Positions 40,384-49,007 of a stretch of DNA of 64,000 nucleotides are shown one piece after another. Positions within the stretch are counted from its first letter, which is position 1. Every line of letters starts with the position of its first letter. Origin of the DNA: Streptomyces sp. NBC_00223 (GTDB lineage Bacteria; Actinomycetota; Actinomycetes; Streptomycetales; Streptomycetaceae); NCBI RefSeq assembly GCF_036199905.1, contig NZ_CP108109.1:4773501-4837500 (forward strand), in the 5' to 3' direction. Position numbers and translations under genes: made by a program. The notes beneath the pieces were generated by a model. It did no database searches. It was not told the origin of the DNA and was given only the letters and a program-made list of their open reading frames with translations.

Positions 40384-41181
40384 TCACCGACCCGCGCCCA
40401 GAAGCCCGTTCACCAGTCGGCCAAGGGGCGCGGCAAGTTGGGGGTGGTCCCCCAGGCCGATCCGATGCAGGAGACGTGCGGCGACGTGCAGTTGCGCGAG
40501 ACGGCCGTCCGGGGTGTCCAGCACGGGGAAGGTGTCGCGGACCTTCTGGGCCAGCGCCGGGGCGGTGAGGCTGTAGCAGTACAGCGTGGCGGCGTCGGTG
40601 CCGACGGGCCCGCGTCCCCACAGTTCCCAGTCCAGGATGCCCAGCGGGTTGAGCAGGTTGGCCCAGTGGAGGTCCCCGTGAACGGTCTCCCATCGCCGGA
40701 CGCGGACGCGGACACCGGTGCCGAAGGCCGCCTCGACGCGGCGGTCGACCTTGGCCTGATCGGCGTTCACCCGGTCGGTGACGGTGGGGGCCAGTCGGGC
40801 CAGAGCGTTCCGCAGGCCCGTCCACCAGGCGGGGGAAAGGTCTTGGCCGAGGCCCGGCGGAGCGGCATCGCTGGGTGAGACGGGTGTTCCGGGCATGAAG
40901 GTCATGACCTCGGCACGCTGGTGGCGCCACTCGCCCTCGGCCCATTCGTGCGTGGCGAGCACCCGTGGCTTGGGCAGGCCGAGGAGGACGTTCGCGTCGG
41001 TGTTGCCCGTCCAGCCGGGCCCCCGCGCCCACTGCGGTTGCTCGGAGACGACGCGTAGCCAGCGACGGCCATGAGGGCCGTCCGCAGGCGCGCCGACGGA
41101 ACGGTCGCGCCAGCCGAAGACGGGCTCGGCTGCGACCGCGAGGACGAAATGGGCGGCCGCGCGATCCAGATTCCCGCGCAT
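40384..41181 (-). CDS. APH-family phosphotransferase (aminoglycoside phosphotransferase-like)
   Basis: The product (about 265 residues from ATG 41181) has the APH/choline-kinase catalytic loop TVHGDLHWANLL and the metal-binding segment ILDWELWGRGPVGTDAA. An N-terminal lobe is indicated by VLATHEWAEGEWRHQRAEVMTF. The frame stays open upstream and encodes RNPPAWGVPLTGTGRGDTAE, which looks like real protein. The true start may therefore be an unusual codon further 5', and the N terminus given is a minimum. Substrate unknown; many actinobacterial members are not resistance enzymes. Confidence 0.78.
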   Translation of the reverse strand: MRGNLDRAAAHFVLAVAAEPVFGWRDRSVGAPADGPHGRRWLRVVSEQPQWARGPGWTGNTDANVLLGLPKPRVLATHEWAEGEWRHQRAEVMTFMPGTPVSPSDAAPPGLGQDLSPAWWTGLRNALARLAPTVTDRVNADQAKVDRRVEAAFGTGVRVRVRRWETVHGDLHWANLLNPLGILDWELWGRGPVGTDAATLYCYSLTAPALAQKVRDTFPVLDTPDGRLAQLHVAARLLHRIGLGDHPQLAAPLGRLVNGLLGAGR

Positions 41182-41541
41182 CCAGACCCGGAAGCGGCGG
41201 TCGGCTTCAGCGGTGTCACCGCGTCCGGTGCCGGTCAGCGGGACGCCCCAGGCAGGCGGATTTCGGTTTTCACGCGAAGAGCATGATCGGGAACACGTGA
41301 ATTGAAAAGTAGTGATATTCGGACAGTGCGATCTGTCCGGATGGGTCGGTGCCGAAGCCGCCGCCGCGGCAGCGCCCGTAACCACGACCACAGTTACGCA
41401 AGCGGAGCCCGTTACGGCCGACGTCCCGCGGTGGTTCGTCGGTGCCGGGCCCGGGGCGGCGTTGGGCGCCTGGCGGCCGTACGTCGTCTGCGACATGGGC
41501 GGTTGTTCGGGCGCGCGCGGTGGACCGTTCGGGCTACGCGT

Positions 41542-41553
41542 TCCGTATATCGG
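41542..41553 (+). promoter_or_regulatory. Second copy of the TCCGTATATCGG motif, upstream of the RCC1 gene
   Basis: This copy lies 160 bp before the RCC1 start, inside a gene-free stretch (41182-41712). That stretch is AT-rich only near 41295-41335 and at this motif. Confidence 0.4.
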
Positions 41554-41712
41554 CGCAGGTCCGAACGGCCGCCATCCGTGAGGGACTTGTGTCGATCCCG
41601 CGCCCGCCGGGAAAGCGGAACCGACTCCGCGCGGTCCTCGTCCTCCGATGCACAGCGGACAGCTGACTGTTCCGGTCCCCTTCCGGGGGCCGGCGAGTGA
41701 AGGGGTGGGGAC

Positions 41713-43518
41713 ATGCATCAGGGACCACAGGCAGAGAGACCCATGGCCGCCGCGAGCGATGGCCGCCGTACGTTCTCCCGGCTGCTCGCGCCGGTCGTAT
41801 CAGTGGCCCTTGCGGCGACCGCCGCCCTGGCCGCCGTACCGTCGACCGCCCAGGCCGCCACGGCTGCCACGGCCACCGACTCGAGAGGGCTGGCCTGGGG
41901 TTACAACAATTACGGGGAGCTGGGCGACAGCACCAACATCAGCCGCAGCGCACCTGTGGCGGTGATGCCGGGGGGCGGAGTGACCCAGGTGGCCGCGGGC
42001 AATTACCACACTGCCGCGCTGCTGTGGAACGGCGAGGTCCGGACCTGGGGCGCCAACGGGAACGGCCAGTTGGGCGACGGGACCAAGACCGACCGGCCCA
42101 CTCCGGCGCCAGTGAGCGGACTGACCGGGAAGTTCGTGCAGGTGGCGGCCGGGAGTTCCGACACCGCGGCCGTGCGGTCGGACGGCACCCTGTGGACCTG
42201 GGGTTACAACCAGTACGGGCAGTTGGGCGACGGCACCACCACCGACCGGAGCGAGCCGGTACAGGTGCTCAACCTGGCCCAGGTCAAGCAGGTTTCGGTG
42301 AACACCGTGCACACCGTGGCCCTGCGGTCGGACGGGACCGTGTGGACCTGGGGCGACAACCAGTTCGGGGAGCTGGGCGACGGCACCACCACCAAGCGCA
42401 GCACCCCGGTGCAGGTGCCGGGGCTCACGGGCGTGGTCGAGGTGGCGGCGGGTGCCTGGTTCACCCTCGCCTTGCGGTCGGACGGCTCCGTGTGGGGCTG
42501 GGGATACAACGGGTACGGGCAGTTGGGCGACGGCACCAACACCAACCACGCCACTCCGGCCCGGGTGACCGGGCTGTCGAAGGCGGTATCGGTCTCCGCC
42601 GGCTACCTCAGCAGCGCGGCCGTGCGGTCGGACGGCACTGTGTGGACCTGGGGCGACAACCAGTTCGGGGAGCTGGGCGACGGCACCAACACCAGCCGCA
42701 CCACTCCGGTCCGGGTGACCGGGCTGTCCGGCGTGGTGCAGGTCTCGACCGGCTACTCCCACGACGCGGCCGTCCGGTCGGACGGCTCCGCGTGGGCCTG
42801 GGGTTACAACGGGTACGGGGAGTTGGGCGACGGCACCACGACCGACAGCACGACCCCCGTGGCCGTTTCCGCCGGCGGGATCACCCAGGTGGCCGTCGGT
42901 GGGGTCCACACCGTGGCGGTCCAGGCCCTCAAGCCGGTCGACCACGCGCTGCCCACCGTGAGCGGCACCGCGGCCAACGGCCGCGTGCTGACCGCCGCCC
43001 GCGGCACCTGGACCGGCAAGGGGCCGATCAGTTACGCCTACCAGTGGCAGCGCTGCACCGCCGACTCGTCGTCGTGCGTGAACCTCTCCGGGGCGACCTC
43101 GACCACCTACCGCCTCACGCACAAGGACATCGGCAGCCGTGTCCGCGTCCGCGTCTACGCCGACAACATCGGCGGGACGGCGGGACCGGTCGCCTCCAAG
43201 GTCACCGCCGTGGTCAAGAAGGCGCCCCCGGTGAAGACCAAGGCCCCGACCGTCACGGGCACCAAGGCCAAGGGCAAGCTGCTCACCGCGCACGCCGGCA
43301 CCTGGACCGGCGTCACCCCGATCCACTACGCCTACCAGTGGCAGCGCTGCAACTCCAGGGGAACGGGCTGCGCCTCGATCCACGGCGCCATCCACACCAC
43401 CTACCGTCTCGCGGCGGCCGACGTCGGCAAGCGGCTGCGCGTCAACGTCACCGCCACCAACACGGACGGACACGCCACCGCCCACTCCGCGGTGACCACC
43501 GCGATCAAGAAGAAGTAG
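41713..43518 (+). CDS. Secreted RCC1-repeat protein with two Ig-like domains
   Basis: The 601-residue protein has a signal peptide (basic RRTFSR, hydrophobic LLAPVVSVALAATAALAAV, cleavage near AQA-ATA). Seven RCC1-type beta-propeller blades follow, each with the LWTWGYNQYGQLGDGTTTDR pattern. Two C-terminal beta-sandwich modules of about 85 residues come next (WTGKGPISYAYQWQRC and WTGVTPIHYAYQWQRC), each with a Cys pair. RCC1 proteins in actinobacteria are exported, of unknown function, and may bind carbohydrate or protein partners. The ATG at 41713 follows GGTGGGGAC. The blades are very similar at DNA level, which points to recent duplication. Confidence 0.9.
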   Translation: MHQGPQAERPMAAASDGRRTFSRLLAPVVSVALAATAALAAVPSTAQAATAATATDSRGLAWGYNNYGELGDSTNISRSAPVAVMPGGGVTQVAAGNYHTAALLWNGEVRTWGANGNGQLGDGTKTDRPTPAPVSGLTGKFVQVAAGSSDTAAVRSDGTLWTWGYNQYGQLGDGTTTDRSEPVQVLNLAQVKQVSVNTVHTVALRSDGTVWTWGDNQFGELGDGTTTKRSTPVQVPGLTGVVEVAAGAWFTLALRSDGSVWGWGYNGYGQLGDGTNTNHATPARVTGLSKAVSVSAGYLSSAAVRSDGTVWTWGDNQFGELGDGTNTSRTTPVRVTGLSGVVQVSTGYSHDAAVRSDGSAWAWGYNGYGELGDGTTTDSTTPVAVSAGGITQVAVGGVHTVAVQALKPVDHALPTVSGTAANGRVLTAARGTWTGKGPISYAYQWQRCTADSSSCVNLSGATSTTYRLTHKDIGSRVRVRVYADNIGGTAGPVASKVTAVVKKAPPVKTKAPTVTGTKAKGKLLTAHAGTWTGVTPIHYAYQWQRCNSRGTGCASIHGAIHTTYRLAAADVGKRLRVNVTATNTDGHATAHSAVTTAIKKK

Positions 43519-43559
43519 CGCCCGGCCCCAACCGGCCCGCCCCAACCGGCCCGCCCCGA

Positions 43560-43595
43560 CGATGCCTCGCCCACCGCCCGGTGGCCGGGGCATCG
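43560..43595. terminator. Bidirectional terminator between RCC1 and CHAT genes
   Basis: CGATGCC pairs with GGCATCG, with an inner CCACCG/CGGTGG stem. A closely similar structure (GACGCC/GGCGTC with CCACC/GGTGG) follows the membrane-protein gene at 48611-48656. Confidence 0.65.
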
Positions 43596-43606
43596 CCGTG
43601 CCGCCC

Positions 43607-43655
43607 CCGCGAGACCGCGACCGCGAGCCCGCCGGACCGGCCGTCTCCGCGGTGT
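43607..43655. repeat. Left copy of a perfect 49-bp direct repeat
   Basis: The 49 bp starting CCGCGAGACCGCGACCGCGA and ending CCGCGGTGT are identical to 48670-48718 in the same orientation. The preceding 35 bp are also similar but imperfect. The two copies bracket the CHAT, small-protein and membrane-protein genes exactly, with the CHAT stop 17 bp inside this copy. Confidence 0.9.
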
Positions 43656-43672
43656 GCGGGCCGCAGGGGGTG

Positions 43673-46600
43673 TCAGGTGCCGGCGTGCACGTGGGCGGCC
43701 CACAGCGAGGGGGTGAGGGGCAGTTGATCGCGCTGGGCGCGGATGGTGCTGTGCAGCGCGTGTGCGGCCCGGTCGGTGTCGACGTTCTTCTCGCTGTCGG
43801 TGAGGCGGGTGTAGAAGGTGTCGGCGATGTCGGCGGCGTGTGAGTCGTCGATCTCCCAGAGGGTGCCGATGACGTGGGGGAATCCGGCGAGCTGGAATGC
43901 GGCCGTCAGGTGGATCGACTCGTCGAGCAACTGCTGGTTGAGGGCGAGGGTGGTGGAGCAGGCCGACAGGTAGGCCAGGCGGGCGTGGTCGAGGTTGACC
44001 GGGGCGAGGCTGGCGACGCTGAGCGGGTCCTGCTCCCAGTCGTGCAGGAGCAGCAGGCTCTGGGAGGGGTCGGTGGGATGGCTGGCGCCGTGGCAGGCGA
44101 AGTGCGCGATCGTGGCCTCGGCGAGGTGGGCGAAGACCGTTGCTCTTGTCGGGATCCGATCCTCCGTCCCGGTGCTGCCGGTGTCGGCGTCGGGTTCCGT
44201 GAGCAGGACCGGGCGGGGCAGCCGGGCCTGGAGTCGGGCGGCTTCGCGGGTCACTGCCGACAGTCGGCCTTGGCGTGGCAGGCCGGGAGTGGTGGGCATC
44301 GCGACGATGAGTGTCCGGGCCCGGGCGGGTGGCGGTGCGGTGTGCTGCCGGGCGTAGCCGAGGGCGGCGATGGTGGGGGTGTAGGAGGAGACGACCCGGT
44401 CCAGGGCCGTCCGGGCTCGGTGGCCCGGGTCGCCGGGGGAGGTGTGGTGGCCGGCGGCGTGCAGGGGCAGGAGGCTGAGCAGTCCGCCGGGCGCCCACCA
44501 CACGTGCGGCCACTCCTGCCCGTCGGCGGGGGACTCGTTGAAGCCGAGGGCGTCCAGGACCGGGCCGACGGCGGTGTCCCACAGCCAGGCCAGGATGTCG
44601 CGGACCTGCTGCTGCGCGGCGGCCCGGTCGGCTTCGGGATCGGGGTCGCCGCTGTCGGCCAGGGCCCGGTGGAAGGCGTTGATACGGGCGATGACCCCGT
44701 CGGGTGTCAGACCGCGAAGCGGCACGGCCGTGATGCCCTGTTCGGTGAGGAGCAGGGCGTCGCTGCGGAATCCGTTGACGTTGAACGTCACCACCGGTCC
44801 CTGCCCTGCCTGCCTGAGCAGGTCCTTCACCGTCGGCGGGAGCGCGAAGGAGGTGAACCCCTCCAGGAGGCGAATTTCCTCCAGCAGTTTGCGCAGCTCA
44901 GCTGCCACTCTCCGCCGGTCCTGTGTCTCCCGGTCCTGAACGGAACCCGGCCCGGCGTTGGCTGTGGCGAACCACGTCGAGCCGGATGGTGGCTGGTCGA
45001 GCAGGTCGCGCAGCTCGGTGAACCGTTGCGCCAGATCCGGACGCAGAGCACGCAGGTCCGTCAGATCACCCCGGACCTCCATCACCTGCGCCAGCAGCAA
45101 CCCCCGCCCCGACTCCAGCAACCCCAGTGCTCTGGACGCCCGTTCGGCCTCCGGAACGGACCGGTCGGCCAGCACCAGCGCCGCCGCGTCCCCGGCCAGC
45201 CCCGCCAACCCGCCCAGCAGTTCCTGCTGATCCCGCCGGTCCAGCCCTCGTGGCGCCACCTCCGGCAGCAACCGCACCGCACTCTCCAACAACCGTGCGG
45301 CACGCCCCGGATCCGACCCGGCCAGCAGAACACCCGCGGCACGCCCCTCCTGGACACGCAGCAGCGGCGCGGCCGAATCCACCTCCGCGGCCGCCGCCCG
45401 CACCCGCACGGCCTCGTTGAGGTCGGCCGTGGTGCCGAACCTTTCGAACCGGGTCCGCAGCGAGATCCCCAGGTTACTGAGGTAGCCCGCGTGATTGGGG
45501 TGGTCGGTGGGGGTGGTTTCGACGGCTTGGCGGCCGATGGTGATGGCCTCGTTGAGGTCGGTCAGGGCGCCGGAGCTTTCGAACCGGGCCCGCAGCGCGT
45601 TGCCCAGGTTGCTGAGGTACATGCCCCGGTCGGGGTGGTCGGTGGGGGTGATCTTCACGGCCTGGCGGACGACGGTGATGGCCTCGTCGAGGTCGGTCAG
45701 GACGCCGGAACTTTCGAACCGGGTCCGCAGCGAGATCCCCAGGTTGCTGAGGTAGGCGGTGTGGTTGGGGTGTTCGGTGGGGGTGGTTTCGACGGCTTGG
45801 CGGCCGGCGGTGATGGCCTCGTTGAGGTCGGCCACGGCACCGGATCTTTCGAACCGGGTCCGCAGCGCGTTGCCCAGGTTGCTGAGGTAAGCGGCGCGAT
45901 GGCGGTGTTGGGTGGGGGTGGTCTTCACGGCCTGGCGGACGACGGTGATGGCCTCGTCGAGGTCGGCCAGGGCGCCGGACCTTTCGAACCGGGCCCGCAG
46001 CGCGATCCCCAGGTTGGTGACGTACATGGCCTGGTCGCGGTCGTCGGTGTGGGCGGCTTCGACGGCTTGGCGACCGGCGGTGATGGCTTCGTCGAGGTCG
46101 GTCAGGGCGCCGGATCTTTCGAACCGGGCCCGCAGCGCGATCCCCAGGTTGTTGAGACGTCCGGCGCGGTTGGGGTGGTCGGTGGGGGTGGCTTCGACGG
46201 CTTGGCGGACGACGGTGATGGCCTCGTCGAGGTCGGTCAGGGCGCCGGACCTCTCGGACCGGGTCCGCAGTATGTTGCCCAGGTTGCTGAGGTATCCGGC
46301 GTAGTGGGGGTGTCTGGTGGAGGTGGCCTTCACGGCTTGGCGGCCGGCGGTGATGGCCTCGTCGAGGTCGGTCAGCGCGCCGGATCTTTCGAACCGGGCC
46401 CACAGCTTGCCCCCCAGGTTGTTGAGGTACATGGCCCGGTCGCGGTGTTTGGTGGGGGTGGTTTCGACGGCTTGGCGGCCGGCGGTGATGGCTTCGTCGA
46501 GGTCGGTCAGGGTGCCGGACCCTTCGAACCGCGCCTGTAGCGCGCCCCCCAGGTTGTTGAGGTACATGGCGCGGTTGGGGTGGCCGGCGGGGGTGTGGGT

Positions 46601-47011
46601 CAGGATGCGTTGCCACAGATGAACGGTGGCGGTGATGACGGCGGGTTCGGCTGAGTTGAGCGTTCGGTGAAGCATGGCGATGGCGGTGGAGACGGCGCCG
46701 CCGGCGAGAGTGGGAAGCAGGGGATCGGGCAGCGCTTCATCGGGAAAGCCATGGACGAAGCAGTAGGTGAGCATGGCCCGTGCGGTTCTGAGATCCTTGC
46801 GGCCTCGGAATCGGGGCAGTGAGCGGTAGCGGTACCAGTGCAGCCAGCCCAGGTAGTACCGGGCTTCGCTGTCCTGGTCGTCAAGGAGCCGGGCAAGGTG
46901 TTCCGCCTCGGCCACAGCGGCCCGTTCCAGCAGCGGGGAGAAATCCTGGCTGTCCTGGGCGTACCGCAGGCGTGCCACCATCGCTGCCAGGAGTACATCG
47001 CGCTCAGCCAC
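43673..47011 (-). CDS. CHAT-domain caspase-like protease with tandem TPRs
   Basis: The 1112-residue protein (GTG 47011, preceded by a GGGGGA site) has a short N-terminal helical region. Eight near-identical 45-residue TPR-like units follow (LDEAITAGRQAVETTPT, then YLNNLGGKLWARFERSGALTD), plus degenerate end units, about 45420-46560 in the DNA. A helical linker and a C-terminal CHAT peptidase domain come next. The catalytic dyad is visible: His974 in HFACHGAS and Cys1018 in LSACST. CHAT proteases are caspase relatives that cleave partner proteins, as in gasdermin or CRISPR type III-E systems. Divergent genes at 47196 and 47647 are the best candidate partners. The TPRs probably sense a ligand or bind the substrate. 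Confidence 0.93.
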   Translation of the reverse strand: MAERDVLLAAMVARLRYAQDSQDFSPLLERAAVAEAEHLARLLDDQDSEARYYLGWLHWYRYRSLPRFRGRKDLRTARAMLTYCFVHGFPDEALPDPLLPTLAGGAVSTAIAMLHRTLNSAEPAVITATVHLWQRILTHTPAGHPNRAMYLNNLGGALQARFEGSGTLTDLDEAITAGRQAVETTPTKHRDRAMYLNNLGGKLWARFERSGALTDLDEAITAGRQAVKATSTRHPHYAGYLSNLGNILRTRSERSGALTDLDEAITVVRQAVEATPTDHPNRAGRLNNLGIALRARFERSGALTDLDEAITAGRQAVEAAHTDDRDQAMYVTNLGIALRARFERSGALADLDEAITVVRQAVKTTPTQHRHRAAYLSNLGNALRTRFERSGAVADLNEAITAGRQAVETTPTEHPNHTAYLSNLGISLRTRFESSGVLTDLDEAITVVRQAVKITPTDHPDRGMYLSNLGNALRARFESSGALTDLNEAITIGRQAVETTPTDHPNHAGYLSNLGISLRTRFERFGTTADLNEAVRVRAAAAEVDSAAPLLRVQEGRAAGVLLAGSDPGRAARLLESAVRLLPEVAPRGLDRRDQQELLGGLAGLAGDAAALVLADRSVPEAERASRALGLLESGRGLLLAQVMEVRGDLTDLRALRPDLAQRFTELRDLLDQPPSGSTWFATANAGPGSVQDRETQDRRRVAAELRKLLEEIRLLEGFTSFALPPTVKDLLRQAGQGPVVTFNVNGFRSDALLLTEQGITAVPLRGLTPDGVIARINAFHRALADSGDPDPEADRAAAQQQVRDILAWLWDTAVGPVLDALGFNESPADGQEWPHVWWAPGGLLSLLPLHAAGHHTSPGDPGHRARTALDRVVSSYTPTIAALGYARQHTAPPPARARTLIVAMPTTPGLPRQGRLSAVTREAARLQARLPRPVLLTEPDADTGSTGTEDRIPTRATVFAHLAEATIAHFACHGASHPTDPSQSLLLLHDWEQDPLSVASLAPVNLDHARLAYLSACSTTLALNQQLLDESIHLTAAFQLAGFPHVIGTLWEIDDSHAADIADTFYTRLTDSEKNVDTDRAAHALHSTIRAQRDQLPLTPSLWAAHVHAGT

Positions 47012-47195
47012 CTGTCCCCCAACCCCTTTGTCTTTCCGGTGTGTTGAGGTTATTACCGGCTTCTTCGGGTGCGGGGTGTGTTCTGCCGATATCGTCGCCA
47101 CTGCTCGCTGACCTGATCTGACCGGCGCGCCGCTCGGCGGGTCATCACCAGGGTCCAGCGCGACACCGACGCCGCGAAGCACACATGGGGGGACC

Positions 47196-47627
47196 ATGGC
47201 GGGCGCAGCCACCGACCAGTCCGACGACGGCACCGACGAGGCGCTGGCCTATGTGTGCCGGCGGCTGGACTATCTGCGCCGCCTTCTGACTCCGGGTCAG
47301 GTCGGCGGAGGCGACCCGCCCGAGCTGCGCGCCCTCACCACCGCTGTCACTGCCGCTCGGCGCCCCGGCCACGGCGAACTGCGCGACCTCCTCCAGGAAC
47401 TCCACCGCGTGGTCCAGGCCGCGGGAGACCCGCTGGGCGTGTGGCAGGCGTCCGCCGGGCGGGGCTTTCATCTGCCCGGCATCCCCGGCATCCCCGGCGG
47501 CTCCCCGTTCGAGGCGCTCTACCTGTGTCCGATGGGCAGTTGCGCGGGACGGCACCCCGATCAGTCCACCGTGTTCCCCCTGACCTGCGCGATCACCGGC
47601 CGGGAACTGGAAAGGACCATCCTGTGA
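47196..47627 (+). CDS. Small cysteine-rich protein beside the CHAT protease
   Basis: The 143-residue protein is predicted helical at the N terminus (DEALAYVCRRLDYLRRLL). It ends with a Cys-rich segment, EALYLCPMGSCAGRHPDQST then FPLTCAITGRELER. The CPxxxC and later Cys suggest a zinc-ribbon-like fold, with the fourth ligand uncertain. It starts at ATG 47196 with GGGGGA upstream, 184 bp from the divergent CHAT start, and lies 19 bp before the membrane-protein gene. I do not recognise the family. In the context of the CHAT gene it could be an adaptor or the protease substrate. Confidence 0.75.
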   Translation: MAGAATDQSDDGTDEALAYVCRRLDYLRRLLTPGQVGGGDPPELRALTTAVTAARRPGHGELRDLLQELHRVVQAAGDPLGVWQASAGRGFHLPGIPGIPGGSPFEALYLCPMGSCAGRHPDQSTVFPLTCAITGRELERTIL

Positions 47628-47646
47628 CCGCACCTCGGCCTGCCAG

Positions 47647-48612
47647 GTGAACGGGTTCTGGTCCGGACTCACCGGCAAACTCGCCGAACGCTGGCTCACC
47701 CTGCTCGTCCTTCCCGGAGCCTTCTATCTCGCCGCGGCCGCCACCGCCCACACCCTGGGCTGGACACACGCACTGGACCTGCACCGGCTCACCACCGCCG
47801 TCACCCACCAGACGAAGAACCCCACCGCGAACACCACCGGCGGACAGATCGTCCTCCTGTCCGCCGCCCTCGCCGGCGCCGCAGCCGCCGGCCTGGCCGC
47901 CCAAGCCCTCGCCTCCGCGGTGGAACGCCTCACCCTCGCCCCCGACTGGCGAACCTGGCCGCACCCCCTGCGCACCCTCGCCGAGCAGCGGACCGACCGG
48001 CGCCGGCAGACGTGGACCGAGGCCCACACCGCCTACCACCAACTCCTCACCGCTGCTGAGGCCCGCGCCCGCGACCGTACTCAACCTCCGCAGACCGAGG
48101 CCGAACTCAGCGCCGCCCGCGACGCGCGCCACGCCGATTACCGGAAGTGGTCCCGTATCAGCCTGGAGCAACCCGACCGGCCGACCTGGAGTGGCGACCG
48201 CCTCCACGCCGTCACCGTGCGCCTGGACCGCGACCTGCACCTCCACCTGCCGATCGTCTGGCCCTACCTGTGGACCACCCTGCCCGAACCCGCCCGCGAC
48301 GACGTGACCACCGCCCGCACCGCCCTCACCAAAGCCACCACCCTCACCGCCTGGGCCCTGCTCTACCTCCCCCTCACCCTGTGGTGGTGGCCCGCCCTCC
48401 CCCTGTCCGTCGCCATCGCCCTCACCGGCCGGCGGCGCGTCCGCACCACCACCGACACCTACGCCCAACTCCTCGAAGCCACCACCCGCCTGCACGTCGT
48501 CACCCTCGCCACCCAGCTCGGCATCCCCCACACCGGCGCCCCCACCACCGCACTCGGCGACACCCTCACCCACCACCTCCACACCCAGCCCCCGCCACCC
48601 GGCACCCACTGA
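47647..48612 (+). CDS. Multi-pass membrane protein in the CHAT module
   Basis: The 321-residue protein has hydrophobic segments at WLTLLVLPGAFYLAAAAT, QIVLLSAALAGAAAAGLAAQ, and a pair near the C terminus (AWALLYLPLTLWWWPALPLS). A charged 150-residue region with several Arg/Asp-rich helices lies between. It has no signal peptide and no enzyme motif that I recognise. The start is GTG 47647; the ribosome site is weak, and translation may be coupled to the gene before it. If the CHAT protease is an immune sensor, this is the natural membrane effector. It is not a gasdermin by length or by the presence of clear membrane spans. Confidence 0.75.
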   Translation: MNGFWSGLTGKLAERWLTLLVLPGAFYLAAAATAHTLGWTHALDLHRLTTAVTHQTKNPTANTTGGQIVLLSAALAGAAAAGLAAQALASAVERLTLAPDWRTWPHPLRTLAEQRTDRRRQTWTEAHTAYHQLLTAAEARARDRTQPPQTEAELSAARDARHADYRKWSRISLEQPDRPTWSGDRLHAVTVRLDRDLHLHLPIVWPYLWTTLPEPARDDVTTARTALTKATTLTAWALLYLPLTLWWWPALPLSVAIALTGRRRVRTTTDTYAQLLEATTRLHVVTLATQLGIPHTGAPTTALGDTLTHHLHTQPPPPGTH

Positions 48613-48669
48613 CGCCACCCCGGCCGGCCCGCCCACCCGCCGGTGGCCGGGGCGTCGCCATGCGGTCGG

Positions 48670-48718
48670 CCGCGAGACCGCGACCGCGAGCCCGCCGGAC
48701 CGGCCGTCTCCGCGGTGT
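48670..48718. repeat. Right copy of the perfect 49-bp direct repeat
   Basis: It is identical to 43607-43655. The 3' end overlaps the left arm of the hairpin at 48712-48744, an arm that the left copy has lost. The distance between copies is about 5.06 kb. Confidence 0.9.
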
Positions 48719-48744
48719 AGACCACTGGGACAGGTCTACACCGC
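48712..48744. terminator. Strong hairpin after the membrane-protein gene
   Basis: GCGGTGTAGACC pairs perfectly with GGTCTACACCGC around a 9-nt loop, 100 bp after the stop. The sequence from here to 49007 has no supported gene. Confidence 0.75.
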
Positions 48745-49007
48745 AGCGCCGACATCCGACCTGGTCAGGCGGACGCGGACCGGCCGAAAGCCCAAGTGCC
48801 GCGCCCACAGGCCCGTATAGGGATACCCCTACGCGTTGACCCAGTGCCTCCCTGCCGCCATCCCGCGTTCCCCACACTCATGCGGCGGCGCCGCTCCACC
48901 CGCGAGCGGTGTCCGCCGGTACGAGACCGCACCCGTCCGAGGTCTCCCGTACCGCGACGCGATTCTGCGGTCCCCCCATGCATGAGGTGAAAGGAAACCC
49001 CGGTCCC

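Noticed and set aside
43874..46540. Long plus-strand open frame (888 codons) opposite the CHAT gene
   Set aside because: It is the antisense shadow of the 135-bp TPR repeats. Its product is Gly/Val/Asp repetitive, while the minus strand has the CHAT catalytic motifs.
47647..48612. Gasdermin-like identity for the membrane protein beside the CHAT protease
   Set aside because: Bacterial gasdermins are soluble before cleavage and lack clear membrane spans; this protein has several obvious hydrophobic helices.
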